In this document: piece by piece, positions 1 to 10,694 of the stretch
How positions within the stretch are numbered: the first letter of the stretch is position 1
Layout of the letters: each line of letters opens with the position of its first letter
Notes under the pieces: generated by a model
The model's input: only the letters and a program-made list of their open reading frames with translations
Database searches by the model: none
What the model was told of the DNA's origin: nothing
Translations under genes and position numbers: made by a program
Assembly: GCF_023898315.1 (NCBI RefSeq)
Contig: NC_064619.1
Coordinates: 300,242,150-300,306,149, forward strand
Origin: Schistocerca nitens
Lineage: Eukaryota > Arthropoda > Insecta > Orthoptera > Acrididae
Length of the DNA stretch: 64,000 bases
Reading direction: 5' to 3'

Positions 1-317
1 TACCACCAAATTCGTCAAAAAAAATACAGACAAAAATAAAAGATAATATTAATGCGTAAATATCATATAACTAGATAAAATTTTGGCTTTGCACTGACCT
101 TTCAATAACCTAATATATAAAATACAGTAAGCAATACAAATTCCTTCATACATGTGACTTTACATAACAGTTTACACAAGTATTATGTGGTTAAACAGTT
201 CAATCAATAGCGTCAGCAATGACGAATATGTGCAGGTAAGAGTCTCATAACTTTTCACAAACAGTAATACACAAAAAAATCAGTTTATACAAATATTCAC
301 ATAAAGGCTTTCCATAG
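1..317. other. AT-rich unassigned DNA
   Basis: AT-rich sequence with no convincing reading frame, tRNA-like box or inverted repeat. It leads into the minisatellite that follows. Confidence 0.5.
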
Positions 318-1015
318 CTCAAGAATAAGCAGTTGACAGTTCCAGCAGTAGCACCCAGCAATGGTCAACAGGTGCAAAAACCAACAAGTGACATTTTTTC
401 AGTAGAAACAGTCCATCAGTGGCACCCAGCAATGTTGAGCAGGTGCAGACACCAACAAGTAACACCATTTCAGTATAAGCAGTTCCATTAGTTGCACCAG
501 CAATGTTGAGCAGGTGCACACAGCAACAGGTGACATCTTTTCAGTAGAAGCAGTCCACCAGTGGCACCCAACAATGTTGAGCATGTGCCGACACCAACAA
601 GTGACATCATTTCGGTAGAAGCAGTCCATCAGTGGCACCCAGCAATGTTGAGCAGGTGCAGACATCAACAAGTAACACCGTTTCAGTATAAGCAGTTCCA
701 TGAGTGGCACCAGCAATGTTGAACAGGTGCAGATATCAACAGGTGACATCTTTTCAGTAGAAGCAGTCCATCAGTGGCACCCAGTAATGTTGAGCAGGTG
801 CAGACATCAACAAGTAACACCATTTCAGTATAAGCAGTTCCATTAGTGGCACCAGCAATGTTGAGCAGGTGCACACAGCAACAGGTGACATCTTTTCAGT
901 AGAAGCAGTCCATCAGTGGCACCCAGCAATGTTGAGCAGGTGCAGACATCAACAAGTAACACCATTTCGGTAGAAGCAGTCCATCAGTGGCACCCAGTAA
1001 TGTTGACCAGCTGCT
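318..1015. repeat. 71-bp minisatellite, about 10 copies
   Basis: The landmark CAATGTTGA (or TAATGTTGA, CAATGGTCA) recurs at 359, 430, 501, 572, 643, 714, 785, 856, 927 and 998, exactly 71 bp apart each time. Two monomer types tend to alternate: one reads AGAAGCAGTCCATCAGTGGC and the other ATAAGCAGTTCCATTAGTGG, giving a partial 142-bp higher-order period. Because 71 is not a multiple of 3, the open frames on the minus strand are by-products of a stop-poor repeat and I do not call them genes. Copies differ by a few substitutions but no indels, pointing to recent expansion or homogenisation. Confidence 0.93.
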
Positions 1016-1240
1016 GACCGCAGTCCATAAAATTCACTATCACTAATCACACTGTTCATCAGCAGAAATTAAACATGTCCTAGTGGCACCAATCATGTAG
1101 AAAAAGTGCAAATAACAGTTCATAATATTCCCTATCACTAATCACACAGTTCATCAGCAGAAATTAAACATGTCCAGGTGGCATCCACCATGTTGAAAAG
1201 TGCAGCACCATCACTAATCAGACAGTTCAGGCATGAACAA
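1016..1240. repeat. Degenerate tandem repeat, about 95 bp
   Basis: The phrase CTATCACTAATCACAC occurs near 1037 and again at 1132, followed both times by TTCATCAGCAGAAATTAAAC. A third shorter copy (CATCACTAATCAGACAG) lies near 1208. The stretch abuts the 71-bp array and shares its GGTGGCA/GTGGCACC and ATGTTGA-like words, so it may be an older, diverged flank of the same array. Confidence 0.7.
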
Positions 1241-3500
1241 TAGTTTGAATACACATACAATGCTTTTACACTAAACATACAAATCATAACAAACACACAA
1301 ATGATATCAGATAATTGTCCTATTAACTATTACAATACACAAATACCAGTAAACCTATAATATTTATGGGTGTCAGTGCAAGCCACAACAACAAGTAAAA
1401 TAATATTTAGGAGATAGGTTGGGATCACTTCTCTGGGATTATAAAAGGAAAACACACAAAACACACTCACTCATCTTTCATCCACACTTAGTGCTACTGT
1501 GTAGTTGAATAGTGTTAACTGTGTAAATGCAATTCTGTCAAAATTTTATGTTCATCATGTGTATCAAGTAGTAGTGGCAGCAATGTATAACAGTCAATAA
1601 TAGTTAGTCAACGTCATAGTCATCATGTCAAGACCAATGTTTGCCAAGCCAGATCAAAATGTACGGTTGCTGAACAACTGTCAGTGAGCCAAGATATGCA
1701 AATGCTTCCTCTCTCCAAAAAAAAAGTATATACTGCTTATTGATTTAACAAACTGTGTGTGTAGACAATCTTCTTTCTACTTGAGTGTTCTAGTCTGCCA
1801 TCTTCATCCTCCTTGTTCCATATAGACCAACAAAAAAAATATGCTCCTCACTTACTTCACCTCTTATCCACCAAACTCCAATAATCATCAGCATTACATA
1901 ATCTCAATACTTCAATAATACCTCATTTACCTTACCTTTTGTCCACGAAACTCCAATAATCATCAACTTCACATAATCTCAATACCTCAATAATACGTCG
2001 ATACATATAAACCTCAGCACCAATATCATTTCACTTCCATAACAACTCTTTCCTCTAGTCAGTCTCCTCGAACAAGTACAGACAAAATCCTAGTGCAACT
2101 TCAGTTCAGCATCCCATACAATCCGAAGACACAGTATCCACACACAACCTCTGTGTAATCCATCTGACACAAATTTTCTACTCATTATAAATTATAAGAT
2201 ACATTTTGGTTCCTTGTCCATCATTACATAAAAGAAATGCATACATGACCTCTAACAGACTTAGTTCGAATAACTCTCAGTAATTAAGTACGATTATGAA
2301 GTGTTAATGGTCGTGATATTTCAGTGTGTACACCACTTCAAAAATTATGGCAAACAGAAGCAAACATGTGGAGTATTTCTCGTGTCAAGTGTCACTTCCT
2401 ATTTCAATTACTCACGAAAAATGCGGTGTAATAACTGTCAATGGTCTAACCTAGTGTTGGTATGTCATGTCGTTAGCTTCCTTCCTATTAGCATAAATTT
2501 ATACAGCTTCCATAAAACCTCCAGCTCATGTGACTTCTATGAAGTTTCTGGTACTAATGTCGTTCGTCGAATTACTGCAGTTCATTTTCTTATCTTAAAA
2601 ATATAAGGCACTGAGCATAAGCAAAACATGCAATAGCGAGCAAATATACCAGTAGAGAACAGAATGTCAACAAGTTGATGCAGCACAATCCTTACAACGA
2701 GGCTCTGCCAAGCGAACAATCTACAATTAATACCACAGTGTAACCTAAACTCTATGTTCATACACTGTACATCAGCATTGCTATATTCTAAATTGAAGAG
2801 TAGTTATAACAACAAAACAGAAATGTGTAAATATGCAATCCATACGCACAGCAGCAAACATATGTCTTACACAAATAACAGGTCATTAGCATCACATCGA
2901 CATAAGCAACTAAATGTTCATATGTAATCTTAATAAGTAAACATGAAGGCGCAAGCAGATAAATCACAAAGTATAACCTACATACATAACCACTGTCAGC
3001 ACAATTAATCAGGTGACAATTATAACTTAAATAAATAAACACAACAGGCACATAATAAAAAAATATGACATCAGTGAAAAAGCATAGCAGCCAAGCGATG
3101 CATAATATACGCAAGTAATAACACTTTTCATTAATAAAACATTGTCAAAATCAGTAAATGTACACAAGCACGTCGCTTCACAAGTAAATTCATAGAACAT
3201 GAAATTTAGCACAAAGTATGAGTCACGTAATCGCAAGCAGCAAATTACGTCTAAAGTACGTACCTAAGTGGAAATATGTTACCTGAAAAATAAACTCAAT
3301 TAATAGTTACCCTTTTTAATTTATTACTTTTTTTCTTCGAAATTACATTCTTCCTGAAATTTTCTCCATAGCAAGTCGTCTTAACGTCGGACACGCACAG
3401 AATTTACCTAAAGGTCTTAAATATTTTATACAACCATATCCTGAAAAATACTGAACGTTAATAACATAATTTATAAAGTCACCATAGCTTTATACTGAAT
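1241..3500. other. AT-rich unassigned DNA with a 74-bp duplication
   Basis: About 2.2 kb of AT-rich sequence. At 1851-1999 a 74-bp unit is duplicated: CTCCAATAATCATCA begins near 1877 and again near 1951, and both copies continue with ACATAATCTCAATAC. The open frames of up to about 108 codons here are cysteine- and tyrosine-rich low-complexity translations with no recognisable domain. The stretch lies on the 3' side of the minus-strand gypsy element, so part could be LTR or 3' UTR, but I could not match it to the sequence on the other side. Confidence 0.45.
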
Positions 3501-3733
3501 TTAATCCGAGAAATTAGACTGTGTATTTGTTTACGGCTGTCAGTGCATTCACACTGTGCGCTCGATCAGCTGTAGGCGCGTGACGTATGAAGTAATTGTT
3601 TGCGGTCAACGACTGCCTTTTGCGGCGCGCAGACTTCACTGTTGCTTTGAGTCTGTGCCGCCGCCGGAACACGGCGCGGTATCCTTGTACTCTCCGCATG
3701 TTTACGTATAACTGTTGGTTTCTCAAAAGTATG

Positions 3734-4730
3734 TCATTCCACAAAAATTTTTACGTTCGATATATGATGTATTCCCTTAGAGCGCCGAGATTTAAGAGTT
3801 TCTACTTCAACAGTATTATCATGTATAATTTTGCGAATCCTATATGGACCGTTATGAAGCAGACAAAATTTGCGACACAAGCCTTTTCCTTTATGAGACA
3901 AACGATGAGACTTAATTAACACCTTTTGACCAACTGACAAAATTTTTAAACGACCAGGACGTTTAGCTGATTTCTCTCTTCTAGCAGCCGCAGACGCAAT
4001 ATTTCGTAGAGCCAGGTTGACAACTTCAGAATGCCGCAGTTTCCGTGAAGGCGGAAAAGGAACGATTTCAGAAATGCGATTTGTTGGTACTTTATTTTTT
4101 AATATCAATAGAGGCGGTAAAGAAGTTGAGTCATTAGGAAGTTCATTCAGAATGTTTTGAAAAATATGAGGATACTGATCCCAAGTTCTGTGATTCTGAT
4201 GACAATAAAGACGGCACAATTTATTGATTTCCTTCATCCATCCTCTGAAGCGTTAGATTGAGGGTGAAAAAGTGAAATGAAGATTGGTGTAATTTTACGA
4301 CGCCGTAGAGTACGAAGCCAAATTTTAGAGCGAAACTGTGATCCATTATCTGAAATAACCTTATCAACATGACCAACTTCTTTAAGAAAATGTTTGATGA
4401 AAGCATTAGATACTGAACGAGCTGTTGCTTTGCGTAAAGGTGTAAAACACACATATTTTGATGTCAATTCCAGTGCTACGAAAATGTACGCAAAACCATT
4501 AGTAGAACGAACCACTGGACCGAACAAATCGACTGCAGCCATGTCCTTTAATTTCGCTGGAATGATAGGAAACAACGGTGCTCTGTGAGAAACAGTTGGC
4601 GGCTTAGCCTGTTGACATAATTTGCATTTGGCAAGAACAGAACGAATACGTTTTTCCATATTACTGAAGTAGCAATTTTCTCGCAATTTATGAAAGCATT
4701 TTCTGGGATCAAAGTGTGCATAACTGAAAT
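3734..4730 (-). pseudogene. Ty3/gypsy integrase, frameshifted
   Basis: Integrase inserts reverse-transcribed element DNA into the genome. The N-terminal zinc-binding HHCC module is visible as HFDPRKCFH followed by CKLCQQAK. The catalytic core follows with DLFGP, then DNGSQF and HPQSNASE, which supply the Asp-Asp-Glu triad. Just after the Glu (about 4237) the reading frame shifts. The C-terminal part (down to 3734) is basic and contains GPYRIRKIIHDNTVEVE, typical of the SH3-like end of gypsy integrases. The module follows RT directly, because RNase H is deleted. The frameshift makes it non-functional as read. Confidence 0.85.
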
Positions 4731-5140
4731 GTGTAAACGAGGTGTGGCCAAATCATCCAATCTAACAAAGCGTCTAAGAAAATTACAGACACCAAGGAAA
4801 CTATGAACAGCACGTTTTGTGGAAGGAACAGCATAATTACGAATAGGGTCTAGTTTCTCTGGATCAGGAAGAATACCTTCTGTAGAAATAATGTGACCGA
4901 GAAATTTCACCTGAGAACGACCAAATTCAGATATTTCCAAGTTCACTGTAATGCTAACTCTTGCAAAAATACGTAATAATGAATGCAAAATTTTGTTGTG
5001 CTCACTCCAAGAATGTTTAGCAATAAGAATATCGTCAACATATGAAGTAATATTATCACGAAGATAAACAGGTAAAATTTCGTTTAAACTACGAATGAAT
5101 GCTGCATAAAATATAGTAAGTCCAAATGGTAATTTCCAAA
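4731..5140 (-). pseudogene. Ty3/gypsy reverse transcriptase fragment
   Basis: The fragment starts at LPFGLTIFYAAFIRSL, the conserved block just before the active site. It continues through SYVDDILIA, which holds the two catalytic aspartates, and then VKFLGHIISTEGI, the gypsy-type fingers/thumb block. It stops at FLRRFVRLDDLATPRLH, where the sequence jumps straight into the integrase zinc finger. The upstream half of RT, protease and the whole RNase H domain are absent. The fragment is in a different frame from the integrase, so the deletion junction is out of frame. Confidence 0.82.
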
Positions 5141-5351
5141 GTCACTTTTGGGTAAAATCGTCATATCCGGTTAATCTTTACCTACTGTCTAGATAGATTG
5201 ATAGTAGAAGAGTTGTTTTTATAGATGCAAAGAATAGTGAAAGAGTAGGCAGCGGTGCAGAAAACTAAAAGGGAAATAGCACCACTACAGCTCGAGGCCC
5301 TGTGAACGCTACGGCACATATTCACTTAGTATAGTGAATCCCCTGAGGACT
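5141..5351. other. Unassigned junction between gag and pol remnants
   Basis: About 200 bp with no retroelement coding signal, lying where the rest of gag, protease and the start of RT should be. It may be filler left by the deletion or by a later small insertion. I see no target duplication or inverted repeat that would decide this. Confidence 0.4.
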
Positions 5352-6875
5352 TTAATAGCTGCACATAAATTTCAGTTTGTGACTTAGTGGCAAATTTGGC
5401 GGAAGTGCGTACGTAAATTGATCTAGCCATGAACATGGATGTATGTCATTCTTAGAATTGCGGAAGATCTTAAATTTCCGAACAGTCAAAAAGTGTTTAT
5501 AGTCAAAGCTTTTGCCTCGTGGCGACAAAGACCTATCGCGTCTGTCCCAGTTTGAATGTCGATTATTGTCAAGTTCGCGCGCCTGGCGCTCTGTTGTTGC
5601 ATCCCGTAAATGAAATAAATTACTTTCTTCAAAGCCCTCAGCTATCTGTGATTCTAAATTTCTTCTGCTGTCTTTTCCTACGATTTCGCCTTCAATTTGT
5701 TTGACTTGCTTTCGTAATGCCTCAACTTCCCTTTTAACGCGTTCATTAAATTTTCCCTGATTTTCAACATGCTTATTTATTTTCTGGTACTCTTCGGTTT
5801 CTGCAAATGGTAATGGAGCTGTATCATCCGAATCTCTGTCCCCATGTAAACTAAGATTTGTCAATTTATCTGAAATTTCCTCAACTCTTTCCGATAAGTC
5901 ACCTATTTTTTCTCTCTGTTTATTTACGTCTTCCGTAAGTGTCGCGACTCGGGTTTCAGTGTTGACACATTTGGTAGTTAACTGTTCATATTGTTGTGTT
6001 AGATTATTTATTCTGTCATTTGGTACGGATTCCTCGATTCTCTCAAATATTTCTTCCTTATCGTGTGCACATTGTAAATTTAACTCTGAAAATTTCGGTA
6101 CTATCACGCGATCTCTCTCCTCCTGTTCTCTATCCTGTTCCCTTTGTCTAATCTCTACTGCAATTAATCTATTATTGTGAGAATTCAAAATCGGTTGTAC
6201 TTCTTCTCTGATTTCTTTCTTTAATTCATCTTTCATATTTTTGAAACATGTCCCTATTCGTGAGTCTAACCGTGTTTCCATTGTCCCCATCTGTGTTTTT
6301 AATTCAGATCTAAACTGTGTTTCCATTGTTCCCATATCAGTTTTTAATTCAGATCCCAAAGTTCCCATCTCTGTTTTAATTGTTCCTATCTCTGTTTTAA
6401 ATTCAGATCGAAACTGCTCCATTGTTCCCCTATCTGTTTTTAATTCAGATCGTAACTGCTCCATTGTTTCCCTATCTGTTTTTAATTCAGATCGTAACTG
6501 CTCCATTGTTCCCATCTGTGTTTTAAATTCAGATGCCAAATTTAATATTACACCCATCAACTGCTCCATATTAACTTGTTCGAAATTCCTTTCGCCCCTA
6601 ACATTTCCCGCAAAACCAGTTTCATTCGTCATAGCTGTAAAGCTATCTGTGTTCGATACTATTTCAGAATCTTCTATCGTTAATCTCGTATTCTGTGAAT
6701 TTCCTGATTGAGAAAAATTTTGAAATGGTTCCGGACTATTTTCCCGACTTATTACATTGTTTTCCACTTCATTATTCAACATACTGTTCTCCTTTGTTGG
6801 CGAGCTCGCCATGTCAACAATTTCGTCATTCTGACTATCCACCATTTTTGCCTTTTTCATCGATCGCGTAATCAT
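5352..6875 (-). CDS. Truncated Gag-like protein with coiled-coil repeats
   Basis: A 507-residue open frame on the minus strand, just upstream of the gypsy pol pieces. It is very rich in Glu, Gln, Lys, Arg and Asn and predicts long coiled coils. Residues about 115-209 are a degenerate tandem array of a 14-residue unit such as EQLRSELKTDRGTM (at least five copies). A second heptad-rich region spans about 285-400. The end, SWLDQFTYALPPNLPLSHKL, resembles the start of a retrotransposon capsid domain and is cut off at a stop, so the capsid and any zinc knuckle are lost. The start ATG at 6875 precedes a basic MITRSMKKAK leader. Gag identity is inferred from position, composition and the capsid-like end. 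Confidence 0.68.
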   Translation of the reverse strand: MITRSMKKAKMVDSQNDEIVDMASSPTKENSMLNNEVENNVISRENSPEPFQNFSQSGNSQNTRLTIEDSEIVSNTDSFTAMTNETGFAGNVRGERNFEQVNMEQLMGVILNLASEFKTQMGTMEQLRSELKTDRETMEQLRSELKTDRGTMEQFRSEFKTEIGTIKTEMGTLGSELKTDMGTMETQFRSELKTQMGTMETRLDSRIGTCFKNMKDELKKEIREEVQPILNSHNNRLIAVEIRQREQDREQEERDRVIVPKFSELNLQCAHDKEEIFERIEESVPNDRINNLTQQYEQLTTKCVNTETRVATLTEDVNKQREKIGDLSERVEEISDKLTNLSLHGDRDSDDTAPLPFAETEEYQKINKHVENQGKFNERVKREVEALRKQVKQIEGEIVGKDSRRNLESQIAEGFEESNLFHLRDATTERQARELDNNRHSNWDRRDRSLSPRGKSFDYKHFLTVRKFKIFRNSKNDIHPCSWLDQFTYALPPNLPLSHKLKFMCSY

Positions 6876-7664
6876 TTACAAATACAAAACTCGTCACTAT
6901 ATGAAAATTACCCACAATGACACTTTATCTCCAACAATACCATTCACACGAAATGTTTCCCTCAAACACGATTAACGAACAATTGAAATAATTGCACTAA
7001 ATCGTCAAACGCGTATACAAGGCAATAAAAATTAAATTTTGAATAATACCATTAGAAGAATGCTAATTACCAAATCTACACATGCAATATAGACTACAAT
7101 TACTAGACTACAAATTACTACAACAATACTACTGTCTACTATTTTTACAATCAGAAGAATTCCAAGGGACGATCCGAAGCAGTGGTCGCCACGTGCATGG
7201 GGGCTTATTTAAATATGAATGCAAATAATTTTAATTTTTTGCTTTAGAAGCTGTATGTCCGATTACGAAGTCTCGTAAACGGTTGGCCCTGACTAGTATT
7301 ATTACGCAATCTGACTGCATAGAACAACAACAAAGAATGAAATGGAAATTTTCATTAACACAATTAATTAATTAAGTCCCCAGCAACTATAAAACCTACG
7401 AAACCAAAGCACAAGTGTAACTGTTCTGTGTGTGGGAGTATGACTCAACGTACGCATCTGGCACGGTTCTTCTTCAACAACACAAGAAATTTTAAATATC
7501 ATTTATACTGAATTAATTAAAGGGAATAGAAATACCATAATTACTCAAGAAAACCAGAATTACACTCTAATCCCAGAACACAAGCCAGATGCTTTGTTGA
7601 CTGAACCTGTAATGAAGCATTATTTACGACATTAAATAATGAAAAATAAATCAAGTTTCGTTAC
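6876..7664. other. Gypsy leader and possible LTR, unconfirmed
   Basis: AT-rich DNA upstream of Gag on the minus strand. TGGCGACCACTGC on the minus strand (near 7195-7183) could be a tRNA primer-binding site, which would put the 5' LTR to the right from about 7205. I found no TG...CA pair repeated on the other side, so the LTR call is a suggestion only. Confidence 0.35.
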
Positions 7665-7724
7665 CTTCATATATTGACCAAAATCACTCTAATCATTACA
7701 ATATATCTCCACACCGACTCGCTA

Positions 7725-7915
7725 TTACCACATCTCAACAAGAACTTTTCAGTATCACATCTCAGCAAGCACTCCCTACTAGCACATCTCAACAAACACT
7801 CTCTGCTACGAGTTCTTAACAAGCACTGAGTACCACGAGCTCTCCCCAAGCACTGCCCACTACGACATCTCAATAATCACTCTCTGCTATGAGTTCTTAA
7901 CAATCACTGCCAGTG
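7725..7915. repeat. Degenerate tandem repeat, about 25-30 bp
   Basis: The words CACATCTCAACAAGCACT, CACATCTCAGCAAGCACT and GAGTTCTTAACAAGCACT recur six or seven times with variable spacing. The cysteine/arginine-rich open frame across it (RxCLLRC repeats) is a translation of the repeat and not evidence for a gene. Confidence 0.65.
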
Positions 7916-8013
7916 GAGGCGGCGGAACAATACTCTCTAGCGCGATCTCTGGCGCTGTGGCTCAGTGTAGCCACCTTTCACAGTACACAAAATTCGGCAT
8001 TTCTGTGTATTGA

Positions 8014-8136
8014 CTGCCTCGGGCATGGATGTGTGTGATGTCCTTGAGTTAGTTAGGTTTAAGTAGTTCTAGGTGTACGGGACTGATGGCCTCAGATGTT
8101 AGTCCCATAGTGCTTAGAGCCATTTGAACCATTTTT
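8014..8136 (+). mobile_element. SINE group A, 5'-truncated
   Basis: Only the body and tail are present, from CTGCCTCGGGCATGG to the final T run. It is flanked by a perfect 14-bp target duplication TGTGTATTGACTGC at 8004-8017 and 8137-8150. The duplication overlaps the first bases of the body by microhomology. Truncation at the 5' end with an intact target duplication is the signature of incomplete target-primed reverse transcription. Confidence 0.93.
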
Positions 8137-8532
8137 TGTGTATTGACTGCATGAATCCTGTAGTGTAAAATATGCCTCACCAATCCATAGAATATTGCCC
8201 GATCACATGTCATCATTTTCGATCCGTGCCAGAACCCGAACAGCAAATTCACAACGTTGCTGCAGATCATGAGCTTTAAGTTCCTGCACCATCTGGATGT
8301 TATACGGGTACCAGTGTAAAACATGCCGCGAAACTTTCCAGACTGTTGACCACTCGATGGACAATTCTCGTGACACAGCACGAGCACTAACACTATCCGG
8401 GGCACGTGCTGTATGGGCAGTTCCAGCAACAGCAACCTTGTCAATACCTTCCACCGGGAGAGGAGAGCTTCCTCTTCCAGAGGCCACCTCTGTTTTCGAA
8501 TTTCATTATGATCTTCTTTAAACAATTTAATG

Positions 8533-8730
8533 CCGGCCGGTGTGGCCGTGCGGTTCTAGGCGCTTCAGTTTGGAACCGCGTGACCGCTACGGTCGCAGGT
8601 TCGAATCCTGCCTCGGGCATGGATGTGTGTGATGTCCTTAGGTTAGTTAGGTTTAAGTAGTTGTAAGTTCTAGGGGACTGATGACCTCAGATGTTAAGTC
8701 CCATAGTGCTCAGAGCCATTTGAACCATTT
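8533..8730 (+). mobile_element. SINE group A, full length
   Basis: tRNA-derived SINE with a class II tRNA-like head. The A box (GTGGCCGTGCGG) and B box (GGTTCGAATCC) are present, and an extra arm hairpin in the GACCGCTACGGTC region lies between them. The body is followed by a tail ending GAACCATTTTTT. A perfect 16-bp target duplication TTTAAACAATTTAATG occupies 8517-8532 and 8731-8746. Confidence 0.95.
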
Positions 8731-9060
8731 TTTAAACAATTTAATGACATCGGACTTCTCTCAGAACTTTCAGTCGGCTATACTCTCTCAACACGGCACT
8801 GTAATTGCTGCCATTCACATGAAACGATTTTACTAAGAGCGTACGGTCTCTCTTCCCGATAGTCGAACCGTTCACTGTCGTTATGGGCTGTCAAATGACA
8901 ACGTGGATGTCATACCATCATACAAACAGAGTACAGCGCCAGATTCGTATCTGGTGGCGAAAATTGGAATTATTTTGTTCCATCGTAAATTGGTTCCGCA
9001 TTAACGCATTAGCACATCTACCAAGTTTCGCTATCATACGATAGTTGCAGTCCACACTGG

Positions 9061-9890
9061 GCCTCGTGAGTAGCTGCACCCGCTACTTGCCCTGGTTGGG
9101 TGTGTTGTGACAGGAATTGGGTTCATGTCACATAACATGCTATGAATCGTTCCTTTATGCCATAGCATGTAGCGATCCAGCCCTCCGCCACAGCTGACCA
9201 CTGCATCGCAGAACGCTATTACGGTGCCCAACAGCACAATTACAAGGGTGTCTGACCCACGTAATACTTGGCTGGCTGCTGTGGCTAGCCTGCAACAGAT
9301 GCCGAAAAGACGGCTTGCGGGCGACAGCCATTATAATCTAAATAATATGACGGTCGAGATAACGTTCGTAATTTAAAATGAGATAAAATTCTCCCTTCCG
9401 TTTTCGAACTACATAACTGAGAAGAAATTTCTGCCCGTTTAGAAACTAAAGGATGATTCACATAAGACGCAAGCGCTGTGCTGGCGTTGTACGGAATCCA
9501 ACACCGTTGCCGACATTCTTCGATCATCGCATGACGCTCCTGGCCGGTTGATAGGATGGTAAGGCCAAAAACCCCTCTTAATGCTCTCAAAGACGCTACG
9601 GCAGTGTGTACCCTGGCATTGCCCTGCCTAAAATAACTGTGCGTCTTTTGGTTAATTGTTAGTTTTGTGCACATTCATTCAATTTAATGTAAAAAAGTAT
9701 TCAAAATACATGTATCTGAAGTTTTTCTTATCTTTTCATGTTATATAGTACACTACTCTAAAAAAATTTTAATGTGATCTTGCCCGTCTCTGAGTACCAC
9801 ATGCACCTGCATTAAGAAAAGCTGACACAATTGTGGATGTAGAAGACACCGACAGCAACGCAATATGCCGGTAGATAAAACCTCATCATC
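9061..9890. other. Unassigned DNA
   Basis: About 830 bp with no recognised element. A 129-codon minus-strand frame at 9674-9285 shows no domain I know. It is probably old transposon-derived sequence. Confidence 0.4.
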
Positions 9891-10503
9891 ATCTTCGCTT
9901 CCCCTCTATCCAACATCTGGTCGGGTTAGGGTATCAATGGTACTTCGCCACTTTACTCGGTCTTTCCATAGTAGGTTTCTCCTCCTTAAACTCATCTTTA
10001 TTGTATCGCTCCATCTTGTTCTCGTCTTTCTCTTGGCCTCTTGCCCTCAATCTTGAACTCCATCATTCTTCTAGTCTGTCAACTTCTCCACTCCAATTTC
10101 CTTCCTAGCATCTTCATTTTTCACTCTGTCTCTCGTCGTCTTCCCTACCATACTTCTCAGAAACTTCATTTCACTGGATTGTATCCTACTCTCCTCTCTT
10201 CTAGTCATAGTCCAAGTCTCTGAGCCGTAAATTGGTATGGGTGTGAAGTAAGTCTTGTATAGCACCACACTGACACTTCCCTTCCCCACATCAAGCCCCT
10301 CACACACTGGTAAAATGTACTACTCTGTTGTATTCTTTTGCTAATTTCTGTCTCGAAACAAGCATTCCCCATTAATAGACTTCCCAAATATTTAAAGTCG
10401 TTCACTATTTCAATATCCCGTCCCTTAATATGTATTTGCCCCTTGCCCTCTTCACCCCCTCTGGTTACCACCATGGTCTTGCCTTTCTCCACACTAAATT
10501 TCA

Positions 10504-10694
10504 AAAAATGGCTCTGAGTACTATGGGACTAAACATCTGAGGTCATCAGTCCCTAGAACTTAGAACTACTTAAACCAAACTAACCTAAGGACATCACACA
10601 CATCCATGCCCGAGGCAGGATTCGAACCTGCGACCGTAGCGGTCGCGCGGTTCCATACTGAAGCGCCTAGAACCGCTCGCCCACAACGGCCGCC
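10504..10694 (-). mobile_element. SINE group A, full length
   Basis: Minus-strand copy with the tail at left (AAATGGCTCTGAGTAC) and the tRNA-like head at right (GGTTCCATACTG to GGCGGCCG). The B box complement GGATTCGAACC is present. Perfect 12-bp target duplication CACTAAATTTCA at 10492-10503 and 10695-10706, inside the LINE RT coding trace. Confidence 0.94.

Larger units (their letters stand above)
3510..7200 (-). mobile_element. Ty3/gypsy LTR retrotransposon remnant
   Basis: Reading right to left on the minus strand the order is leader, Gag (6875-5352), a piece of reverse transcriptase (about 5140-4731), then integrase (about 4730-3734). This is the gag-pol order of Ty3/gypsy elements. Protease, the first half of RT and all of RNase H are missing, so at least two internal deletions have occurred. 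A possible primer-binding site (TGGCGACCACTGC, minus strand) lies near 7195-7183. I could not identify a pair of matching LTRs, so the outer limits are estimates. Confidence 0.75.
7990..8870 (-). pseudogene. Transposase N-terminal half, IS630/mariner type
   Basis: The frame spanning 8487-8203 encodes a region with ARAVSRELSIEWSTVWKVSRHVLHWYPYNIQMVQEL. This has the helix-turn-helix pattern followed by the HWYPY linker typical of the DUF4817-type transposases abundant in insects. The following AIFYGLVRHILHYRIHAVNTQ block corresponds to the stretch around the first catalytic Asp, but the usual WTDEAHF-like motif is mutated. Two SINE insertions and several frameshifts break the gene, and the second and third catalytic residues are absent. 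Confidence 0.7.
7985..9060 (-). mobile_element. Mariner-superfamily transposon remnant with two SINEs
   Basis: On the minus strand the transposase N-terminal half can be followed from about 8870 to 7990, interrupted by SINEs at 8533-8730 and 8014-8136. Removing the two SINEs and one copy of each target duplication restores a continuous coding trace. The catalytic half is missing beyond about 7985. The 5' terminal repeat was not found with confidence. Confidence 0.7.

Noticed and set aside
319-874. Three overlapping minus-strand ORFs with repeated HLLNIAGATNG-like peptides
   Set aside because: They are translations of the 71-bp minisatellite, shift frame every unit, and match no domain.
318-1240. 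CRISPR-like array
   Set aside because: The repeats are direct, contiguous and lack unique spacers, and the genome is animal.
2301-2606. 101-codon plus-strand ORF
   Set aside because: Low-complexity composition, no domain, no conserved context, in AT-rich non-coding DNA.
7667-7873. Cysteine/arginine-rich minus-strand ORF (CLLRC repeats)
   Set aside because: It is explained by the degenerate tandem repeat at 7725-7915 and has no support as a gene.
9285-9674. 129-codon minus-strand ORF as a gene
   Set aside because: No recognisable domain or neighbour, and no start context. Left as unassigned DNA.
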